From assembly GCA_003640385.1 (NCBI GenBank), contig RCAB01000809.1, positions 1-17,957 of the forward strand: DNA of 17,957 nt, written 5' to 3'. This document shows, piece by piece, positions 1 to 10,600 of the stretch. The notes under the pieces were generated by a model. It saw only the letters and a list, made by a program, of their open reading frames with translations, was not told the DNA's origin and ran no database searches. The translations under genes and the position numbers were made by a program. The DNA is from Setaria digitata (taxonomy: Eukaryota > Nematoda > Chromadorea > Rhabditida > Setariidae). The stretch's first letter is position 1. Every line of letters starts with the position of its first letter.

Positions 1-1461
1 TTTTTTTTTTTTTTGTTTTGGAACAACTTAACAAAATAAAAATCTTAATTTTTAATTGCTTCCGATTTATCACTAATCTTTTTCTTTTCTTTTTGCTCTT
101 TTAACTACTATAAATAAATTTTAGTAAAAAGATAATTTATTCTTTTTTTTTTTTTTTTTCAAATAAAATTTTGAAAATTGTCAATAGTTTTAATTTTTTT
201 ACGAATTAACTCTTTGCTATTACATAAACAATTTGCAAAATAAATATGCTAGCATGAATTTTTTTTCAAAATAGCTGGCTTTATTAAGTACACTGAATGA
301 TTTATTAAATCGGTTTTAATAACTTCAAGTAATCAAATTTTTAATAGAATGAATAAATAATTAAAAAAAAATACTTTATACAGCTCTTAAAGCGTGAATA
401 ATTTTGATAGAAGAAAGGCATTAAAATTTTCGTCAAATTTAATGCAAAATCTTATGCTAAAACTTTTGAAATTAATTGAATGAGAAAATTAAAATTTCAC
501 TAATCAAAAAAGTATTAATTAAAATCTTTTAACTATTTCATATTTCACGTTAATTTTTTCTTACCTAACTGAAGTAAAATTTAAAAAAAAAAAAGAAAAA
601 AAAAACCTTATGAATAAATCCTGAAAAAGAAAAAGCCAATGCTTGACCTCAAACATATTAATGATCACTCTCTCTCACTCTTTCTCTCCGTCTCTCCCCT
701 CTCCCCTTATCTACGAATATCTTTGAGAATTTTCAAAATTACAACTTTTGACAATCTTAATTAACTCATTACTGGTGCAATATACATTCCCCTAATGAAT
801 GAACTTCTTCCTCATTCAGTCTTAATGACTCTTTTAATGAAGCTCCCAATTCGTAACTTGCTACTGTATATTTCCTTATTAATTAGTCCCTAGTGCAGTT
901 TTATCGTTCATTTTCTCTCCCCACCGGTTTATATCTTTTTTAATTTATCCCGACTTAAAGACCAAAGAATGTATGCAGAATCATTTTAAAAATTTTAGAT
1001 TAAGTATAAAATAAATACATTGAAAATGAATGCAAATTAAAATAAAGAGAATAGAAGTTCCAATTAATTTAATTAGAAAAGTGCATTACACAATTCATTA
1101 TTCTAGATTAAAACAGCAAATTGAACTTAAATTTAAGCATTCTAGTATTTTAATTCTCAAATCTTCATTTTTTGTTTAATTACTAATCTAATGATTGCAT
1201 ATATAGCACAAATAATTTGATATAAGTAATTGGTATAAGCATAAAAAGGTGTAAAAATACGAAAAAAAAATACTCAAGCATTTAAAAAAAAAAAAAAAAA
1301 AAATGATAGCATAAGAAGAAAAGAAAACTAAGTAACTTAATTAAATCAAATTTTAGTCATCAAAAAAATTTTTCTCGCTAACAGAAAAATAAACGAAATG
1401 AAAAAAGAAGAAAAAGAAAGAAAATTTAAATTCAAAATAAAATTAACAACGCTGAACAAAC
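1..1461 (-). other. 3' end and flank of eya; final exon unresolved
   Basis: This AT-rich interval should hold the last eya intron, stop codon and 3' UTR, unless they lie beyond the left edge. No match to the conserved P-F-W-R tail was found. Two phase-0 continuations exist on the minus strand. The good acceptor ttatttttctgttag at 1378 gives REKFF then TGA (1360-1377). The weaker acceptor cagtag at 861 gives QVTNWELH then TAA (834-860). Neither is secure, and transcript data would decide. Otherwise I see only homopolymer runs and a short C/T-rich stretch near 668-706. Confidence 0.4.
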
Positions 1462-1693
1462 CTTTTTAGCAATTTCATGTGTATCAAGATGTGTTGATAT
1501 GATAACAAATGAGCATTTTTTACCAAAATGACTTAAAATTCGATCAATCACCGCTTCTTTGCCAATTTTCATCATACTATAAACATTTTCAGGTGGTATC
1601 ATTGAGCTCTGTTCCATAATTAGTAATTTTGCTAATGTTGAAATAATATTTTCGCTTGTCAGTAGTACATTTGCATAATGCTCTCGAGATGAT
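1462..1693 (-). CDS. eya-1: eya exon 9: EYA domain C-terminal core, motif III degenerate
   Basis: This exon follows gcattttacag and encodes about 77 residues. SSREHYANVLLTSEN aligns with the motif II region, which is T-T-T-rich in active members. The LAKLL block follows, then PPENVYSMMKIGKEAVIDRI, with the conserved Lys of K-I-G-K-E retained. SHFGKKCSFVIISTHLDTHE and IAKK follow, where active EYAs have V-V-I-G-D-G-V-E-E-E before A-K-K. The metal-binding Asp of GDG is thus missing. The donor is GTTTGT at 1461, phase 0. The family normally has about 25 more residues including a P-F-W-R block, and no convincing exon for them is visible in the window. Confidence 0.95.
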
Positions 1694-4600
1694 CTGTAAA
1701 ATGCATTAAATTAATTTCGATTAATTAAGAAGAGAAAATTTTTAAAAAAGCAAAATTTCTAAAACATTTCAAAAAGTGAAGAGTAGAAAATTTTTTTTTA
1801 CTGCAGTGAAATAATTCAACTAACACTTATCAGTTCTTGAAATCATTCAGAAATGTTAATGTAAGAATAAATATTTAGCTACTGTAATTTGGCAACAAAC
1901 ATCTCCGGTTGAGAGAAGAAAAAAATTACAGCAATTCACTTAGAAATGCACTCTGGAAAAGCTTTGCGTGCTTTTATATTCCGGAAAACAAGAAACAAAA
2001 GCTGAAAAAAGGACAATTATGTGTTAATTAATTTAATTATGTTAATTAGTTTTTTTTTTTCTTTTAAGTAACTGAAGAGGAAATGAAAAATTTCAGCACC
2101 TATCAATGATAAGTTTCAGACACTGTCCAACACTTTCTGTCCAACCCTGTGTTAACGGATCCATTGCAGACTTTAATGCTAGTAATTCGGCTCGGTCCGT
2201 ATTTCCGGTTCGTTCCAGAAGACCTATAAAATGAGATGTAGAGGATGGAAAAAAGAGTAGGGAGAGAAAGCAAAATATGATGACAAATCTGAAATAATTA
2301 AAAAATTAAACCAAAACAATATCAATTCATGAAATTCTTCCTCATTTTTTAATCGTTTCAATCATTTGTTGATTTTTTTTTTTTATCAAAACAATATCAA
2401 TTATTGAAATTCAATTTTTTTTTTTAAACAGAAATGTTTGCTTTCTTATTTCTTATATAGCATGAAATCTGTTTATTAAGAATTTAAGCAACTGGTTAAT
2501 TTGAATTAAAAAAAAAAAAGAAGTCTTTAGTCAGCAAAAATTAATTTTGCAGAAAATAATTATTTTACTGATTTTTTTTTTTTTTGAAATATTATTCGAT
2601 GGTAAATTTAGCATTCGCTACTTTTCTATTTTATTTTTAAAAGAAAAAAACGAATGCTCTATTATTATAGCAATAAGAGATTCTTAAGTAATTTAAAATG
2701 ATTTTTTTTTTTTTTACTGTAAAAAAATTAAGAAAAAAAATCAAACCTGCAAAATTATTCTTATAGGAATTATACGTATCCTTGATGTGCTGATATTTTA
2801 CAGCTAATTTTCTCATCCAATCTACGCCACCACGTGCGTGTCCTAATAATGGTGATTCAACGTTATTCACGGCTGACGTACTTGGCGTATCAATACCAAT
2901 CGTTGAATATGCAATATCATCAAGTGTATCATCAATACTAGCATCTTCGATATTCACATATTCACAATCCTGCTGAAAAAAAGAACGAAAAAAAAAAACA
3001 GTAGAATTAGAAATAATTTCTGAACTTATAAATATGAAATTCAATCCGGTCCTTAAGTTATTTATATGAAAAAAAACTTAATCCGATTGTGAATTATTGG
3101 AAAAAAAAAATTAAAAGGACGAAAAAAAAAAATGCAAATTCACATAAATACATACATCATTTTGATCGATACCAAAAATGTTTGCAATCAATCGATTGAC
3201 ATTATTGTTGATCGATAGTGTCAATCGTTCACTACGAACTGGATCACTGGATCGAAGAAAAAAATTTGATAACACGCAAACATCTTCCATTTCCCATATA
3301 AATGCACGCTTATACTGCTTTTCCGGACTATTTGTACCAGCCGGATTTTTTTTCCGTTTTATCGCTTTATCTTAATAATCAGGAAAATAAAAACATTCAG
3401 TAAGAATGCTTATTTGAGGCAGACAAACATTAAGCTTATCTTTTTTAAATTATCATAATGATTATGATAATTTGTCCTGTTATTTATTTGTTATGCTTGA
3501 CTGCTTAATTTATCTTGTTAATTGGTATAATTAAGAGAATTTTTTTTTCTTTGATCATTTATAGCATAAAGTCATTTTTAATGATTAACAAATTTCACAA
3601 CCGAACAATCCACGTTGTACAATTATTAATTAATTATGCTAATTGTAACTGGCAGCAATTTGAATAAAATTGCAGCAGAATTAAAAGTTTATTATGAACC
3701 ATTATATAAAATTATTTCGTATTATTATTTGCAATCATAATTTTGCTGTTGTTTTAATTCTTTTATCATTAAAAAACTTTTCTTTCAGAAATTAATTTAA
3801 AATGGTAAATGAAGTACTACTTGATCGTTTTGATTCGTGTTTTGTTGTAAAAGACGATAATTGCGTTGATGTATTTATATCATTTGCTAATGAATTCATT
3901 GCCTGAAACAATAATTTTTTTTAATTCCATTTTTATTTGAAATGGAATTTCCAATTCTTATAGGTTTTGGAAGGAAAGAAAAAATTGCTAACAAAGGCGT
4001 AATGCTAACAAGGAAGCAATTCAAATGGAAGTCTTAAAGTTATTACAATTTGCTTTTATCATTCATTTGATATGATCAAATTATGAAAAATCTCAAAATT
4101 GTTTCTCATCATACCCTTATCAAAATGTCTGTGCAATTTGTTGAAATATAAATTATTATTCTTTTAAATATTCCATTTATTAAAAATAATTACTGGTTGT
4201 ATTAGCGAAGTGTGGAAAGAATCAATTTTTTCTAATACTATTTATATGACTGATAAAATGAAAATTGGCAAAAGAACTGTCCATGGAGATATGGGGAATC
4301 GAACCCCAGCCCTCTCCCATGCTAAGGGAGCGCTCTACCCCTGAGCTATATCCCCTACGAAGTAACCTGAAATTTTACATAAATTCCGAAAAGTTAACTG
4401 CCACAATGAAATTTTTCTACCAATAATATTTGTAATGGCACTAATTAGATAACTAATTAATTAGTTAATCGACAAAAAAAAACATTCATCTATCGAAAAT
4501 AAAACATCAAAATAATTTCAAATTTGTTAATTACCCAGCAATTACTGATTTTTACTCAGGGTGACAAGGTTTTGAAATAATGAAAATAAGGACTTACTGA

Positions 4601-7600
4601 TTTAATTTTAAGACTAATTAATGAGTTAATGGTAAAAGAAATAGTCAATTTTCTTATTTCTTTCCATTTTTCCTGAATGATTTTTTTATAAAAAAAAAAA
4701 AAAAAAAAAGTTTTATTTGAAACATTGCAATAAAACAATCTGAAAGTTTTCACCAATTTCTAAATATTACTTGTAATAATTAAAGAGGATTTAATTATGA
4801 TGAAATTAATTCCAAACTTTTTATTAGCTATTTAGAAAAGTTGAGTAATTTATAAATGAAGAAAATTCTTTCTTTTCTAAGATGGAATTCAACAGAAATG
4901 TTAGAATTCTTTTTTCTTTTCTAAGAGAAATTTGGAAAGGAAAAAAGGAATGATTGAATTGGCTTAACTTTTTACCATGGGTAGGTAAGCATTTTTTTCG
5001 TTAACAAAAATTGTTCCTATTTAAAATATGAAATTTCAACGATTAGTGCAATTCAAATTTTGCTAAATTTTACTTATTTCACCTCATTTATTTGCTTATT
5101 TAATTTTCGGCTTTTCATTTTTAAAGGATAGTAACCAGTACCATCCAAATGATATTTTACAGTATTTTAGTAATTTAATATTCCGTTTCATAGGCCCTCA
5201 AATTGATGTGGAAAAAAAAATTGCCTTTCAAATTTAAGTTCATTTATAATCAATCAAATTTTTCGTGTAAAAATTTTCAACCAAATTAAAGGATCACTCA
5301 GTGATATCACTGTCACTCTTATAATAACTCTTGTTGATAAGATATTCTTGATCAAACATTATTCCCGATGGCACTTCTTTGATAACATTACTGCTCAATA
5401 TGATTTCTCTCACTAGTATTTCACGAGACGTCCTTTGGTGATAGCGTAATCAGTGTTATCGCCTGATAATTGCTGATAAGCTAGAATGGTTTAAGAAACA
5501 TACATATAAGGATGAATTTGATGAGACAGGATTAATTGAGCACCCGTAATAACCACCTCGACTTCCGTAGCAGTGCATCGTTGCCGGATAGGATGTATAA
5601 TCAAAATGAGTTGGTGTGTAGCCATTACCTAAAATATCGTCTAGTCATTCCTGTAAATGAATTTAAATTTATTTAAATTCATTTTATAAGAAAAGTTTTA
5701 CAGTTTGTTCTTATAAAAGAATTTTAATTTTTGTTCAAATAATTCAAAAAATTTGATAAATAAGTCATCGAATTGCCTAATTTATAAAATTTCTTCTTCG
5801 TCTATTTGAATGAAAGAGAAAGAAGCAGGAGAAATTTTATAATTGTGCTAATATTTAAAAGAGAAAAGATAAATTAAAATTATTGAATAAAAGTGGTGAG
5901 AAAGAAATTATTGATAAAGAAATGATTGATCAGCTGCTAATATTATCATCAACGAGATGATAGCGAGATGATAAATGGAAACGATTTAAAACTATCAGTT
6001 GTTTCACTTTCCTTTTAAATCATTCATTGAGCTCCTTCCTCATTGGTAGTATCGCTTTAATATTATTTCAATAAGGATTTTTTTTTAAATTACAATCAAT
6101 TTCAAGTTTTGCCTTTTCCTTCCTTTTCAATTCAGCGTTTTCAAATTTTATTTTCAACCATAATTTGATTGCTTTATGCTTGCTGTTTGAAAATTTCGGT
6201 TCAACTGGAATAACTTGCAGTTCGAAATTTTCGTTGCGTTCTTTTCATTTTTTAATTAGCATTTTTGCTTTTTATTCTTCCTTTCGTTGCAGTGCCTCTC
6301 TTTTTTCATTAAAAATTTCAAATTCAAATTCTGAAACCTAAAATTTTTAAATTTAGCCACAAAAAAGAAGAAAACACTACGCTATAATTATTTATTTCAT
6401 TACAAACAATTGCCAATATATTTCATCCGTTACCTTTCATTTTAATTTCAATTACCACTGATGAAAAATTGATTTCAGCACTTTTTTTCTTGTTTTTCTT
6501 TTCCATAATCAAAACAAAAATAAATAAAAATCCATTCCCAAGGAATAAAGGGAGAGAGAGAAGGAGAGAAAGAGAAGACAAGAGAGAGAAAAAGAGGAGG
6601 ATTGAGAGATGAAAATATTATTATTATTATTTTTTTGACAATAATTAACCTGGAATAAAAAAAAAAGTTAATTACCGTAATAGGCGTGTGATGCAGCCGC
6701 AGCTGCAAATGGAAATGATGTAGCAGCTGCAGCAGCTGCAGCAGCAGTTCCACGTAATGAAGTTGAAACAACGGGATAATAGTTCTGTGAACTACCGGTA
6801 CCATATATTCCGGTGTAATTTGCACCCGAATAACCACCATTATAGTATGGTGTTGCACTGATAATACGTGGATCTAAAAGAGGGGGTGAGGAAAATTGAA
6901 GGAATAACCTTTAACCTTTGTTGTTTAAAATTTGAAATTAAACGTTATTAAGAGTAGTAATTTTTGTTTTTGAGATAAGAAATCAATAAGCAATTACTAC
7001 TACTTGTAGCTTAATGAGAGCGTGTGAAAAAGAAATGAAATTTAAATTTAATATAAATTAAATGGAATAAAAAGAGACAAAAAACAGCAAAACAACTTAA
7101 TAATGAAAGTTAACATTAGCACATATTATCTGAGTAATGAAGTAAGTGCTAATTAATTATTTTAGCATTAATTGACTTCCTTTTTTTCAGTCACTTCCTA
7201 GAACGAATATTATGCATTGGATTTGCTCAAACATTTAGCTATTCATTAAAAAATAAAAAGAAAAAATAAAATTTATTAAATTATGTGCAGCACCATAAGC
7301 CACTGCAGCTGTAGCATCAGCAGACATAGCAGTAAGTGTAACCGGACGTTCGGATAACGTTGGCATCAGGTTTTCCGGTTTTACGCTACCCGGTAACTGT
7401 GCTAAACCAAATGATGCACCAAAAAATGCTGCTGCCGAAGTTTCTGGTTGTCCTGATGATTCGCAGCTAAAAAATAGAAAAAAAATGGTAAATTTTCGCA
7501 AAAGTTTCAAATTTATGTTTGAATTTGAAAAAAAAGAAGAAAAAAAAATACAAAAAAGAGAATATTAACAAAAATTTCTTTCACTTTCCTTTTTTTTGGC

Positions 7601-10600
7601 CTCACTTTTCTGGTCACATTTTGACACTTTCAATTAATTATAAAAATAAATTTATATGCAGGTTTAACAATCTTCCCAAATGTAAGTGAGAAATAACATG
7701 TGTAAAAATAAAACAAATGAAAAGGATTGTACGAAACACATTTTGTGGCAAAAAATTTTCATAAGTCGAAATTAATTAATTTATTCTTTCATATCGAAAT
7801 TAGAAATAAGATGGTCGATGTGTAAAAAATTGATCAGAAAGAATGTTTTTATTTTTATTTTTATTGTGAATTTTTGGAGGGGAAAAAAAAGAATAATTTC
7901 TTACCTTATTGTATCATTTGATGCTGAAGAAACTTGAAATGCGCTGTTTTTAACCTAAAATTAATTAATCAAAATCTAATATTTTTTCTCAAATTTTTGG
8001 TGTAAATTTTGGAAAAAAAAAAGTTCATTGTTATTATTGTGAAGTAAAAAACAAATTTTAGGATGGGATATTATTTTATTAAAACAGCACTTGACTAAAT
8101 TTTGAAAAAAAAAGGATTTGAAATTGTTTAAATCATGCGTGTAAAATTGATACATTATGATTATGATAATTTTCATCACTAAAGTAAAAATGATAATTTT
8201 GAAGTTTATATCACAAACAATATAATATCAATTTTGGTTAGAGAAGAAATTTGATTGAATTATAAGGAAATTCATGATAATTATCCTGTATTTATTTAAT
8301 AATTATATTTGGATGAAAGATCATCGTTTAATCTTAATTTTGTGATTTTTCTGATCTTAATCTTAATACTTCAAAATTCAGAGATGTCTAGAAAAGAGCA
8401 AAAAAAAAACGCACACATACAAAAATTAAAGAAATTAATATCTGAATGCAAGAAAAAAGTGAAAATAACAAATGATCATAAAAATTTTTATATTAAAAAT
8501 CATTATAATATATAATCAAAAATAACTTTTTCTTTTTTCTCCTTTTTTTTTTTGTAAAAAACATTATTTTGCATATTTATTAGAAGCTAATAGTAAAGCA
8601 TACAAAATATTGATTGTTTATCGATATTCTTTTTAATTCAAATTAATTAAATATTTAATTCGAATTAATTAAATATTTTGAAAATGCACAATGGGTGTGC
8701 ATTATTTTCCACTTTTTTAGCTCTTTCACAAGCAGAAATTAATTTTAAATTTATATAAATTGCTGCAAAAAAAGTAACAAACTTTTTGAGTTGCAAAAAC
8801 AAAAAAGGTAAAAGAGAAAGTAGTCAGAAAAAAAAAAAAAAGAAAAATATATAACCGCTGTGAAAGGAAAAAAAGTGGACAGGTGCCACCGCAGGGGTCC
8901 AAACTGTTCTATGGTGCAATTAACCTACAACCCCAAACAATCAAGCAAAACCCCTCATCCTAATCCAAAATTACCGTTGATGGTTCTGTACCGGTTTGGC
9001 TATTCTTTCTTCCGGTTCCCTTTTTCGCCACTTTTTTCCCCGCTTCCATTCCCCGGTCTTTTTGCGGCTAATTATCCTTAAATTTTCAGTGTTTTTCCTT
9101 CTTTCGATTTTTTTTTTTTGGGTTTATTTCCAAATGTTATGGGATGGGAAGGAAAAAAGAGCAGAAGAAAAATGGTCATAATATATAATTAATTAGGCGG
9201 CATTTTTATTTTTTATTTTTTTAATTTTTCTTTTCCTTTTCGTGGCATACGCAAAATAATTGCAAAGATGCGTGGAGTGAGAAATCTTACGTAATTACTA
9301 GTAGCACTTATTTTATTACCAATGAATAATGCTGCTTATTTGAAGTATTTTTTTTTCTCCCAGGTAAGAAAGTGGTGGAATTTTGGTAATTGCATTTTTA
9401 ATTTTGGAAAAATCTTGAAGATGTTCTCATTCAGCGAAAGGACAAAATAAACCAGTGGGGGATTTTTTTTTTTTTAGTAATATTTTTTAAAAATAAAAAT
9501 TTATATTGTCAAAATTATTAAAATATTTGAAACGAAATAGCCACGCTACCTTTTTTTCGATAAACATGAAGTACTTAATTATCAATTATAGCACTAATTT
9601 CAATCAGATAGCAATGTATCCACAGTGTGAAATATTATCGAATATATTAATTGTTTAAAATAGTCACAAATACGAAACAGCCTCTTCTCTGGATAATGCT
9701 TCAATTCATACATTTTTTTCTTCTTAAAAATTATTTATGCATCTTAAATTTTAAAGTGCATAAAAAATTTGAGATGGTAAGAAAAATTGTTTTTCATTAA
9801 GTTTAATTACAGTTGAATTATTTGCTGGAAAATAGAGAAGAAGAAATGACAAATATGTTAATTATTTTTTGTTTTTTCATTATCCAATAAAATTTATAAA
9901 ATTCATTTCCCTATTCTTGGATAAGGTTACGATTTATTTGTGCAAAGTATGAATAGTTTTTTTTTCTTTTCGAGAGGAAAAGTCATCAATAGGTCATAGG
10001 TCATGACCCAATATGGTATTTAAGGTTTACGGAAGAGGACAAGAGCTAAATGTGAATGTGAACAGATGTTAACGATGGTTTATGCAAATATTGTCAGGGA
10101 AGAAGTGGCTTATTAATGCAAACATAACCTTAATGTTATACATGAGGAGCATGATGAAATGAAACGATCCAGGAAAAGAAGAAGGAAACCGGAAAGCTCT
10201 AATTCCGGATCAACGATTAGCGAGTGATTTCTAGAAAAAGTCATAACGACTGGCAAATAGCTATTTGTGTTTCAACAATTTCTGCCTACAGTATGATAGC
10301 TGTAAACTTACCCATCACAAATGAGCTACAGTAATTCAGATCGATGACCCTCCATAATTGTTTCCAGAAAAGAAACTTCAAGAATTTTTTTTTTTTTTTA
10401 TAAAGATTGATGAAGTGCTTGATTAGAGATTAACGTACTTCAAAATTTATCAGAACTAATAAACTTAAGGCTGTCTTAAAATTGATAAATTTATCAAGAG
10501 TGACGAACTTCAAGACTAGGGCGAAATAGAAAATGCATATAGAATTATTAAAAATTTCTACGGTACTATTTGTGATAACTATAAGAAAGGTTGAAATTTT

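Noticed and set aside
961..1000. Minus-strand peptide ILWSLSRDKLKKI then stop, as the missing EYA tail (W-R-I-S-S-H-S-D-L)
   Set aside because: The resemblance is weak and no AG acceptor precedes it in a usable position, so it cannot be spliced to exon 9 in phase.
3178..3375. Plus-strand open frame of 65 codons
   Set aside because: It lies antisense to eya exon 6, which has strong splice sites and EYA-domain similarity on the minus strand.
4556..4756. Minus-strand 66-codon open frame in the tRNA-bearing intron
   Set aside because: It contains a poly-Phe run from poly-T, has no similarity and lies fully within intron.
6475..6858. Long minus-strand open frame rich in Gln, Leu and His
   Set aside because: It is an out-of-phase reading of eya exon 4 (the Ala codons read as Leu/Gln) that runs into intron. 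The phase-consistent frame gives the Tyr/Gly/Ala-rich EYA sequence.
8309..8515. Plus-strand 68-codon open frame
   Set aside because: It is Lys/Asn/Ile-rich as expected from AT-rich DNA, with no domain and no splice or promoter context.
8860..9181. Two overlapping plus-strand open frames of 73 and 61 codons
   Set aside because: The composition is Pro/Phe-biased low complexity, no similarity is recognisable, and the frames end in poly-T sequence. Treated as chance frames over a GC-rich island.
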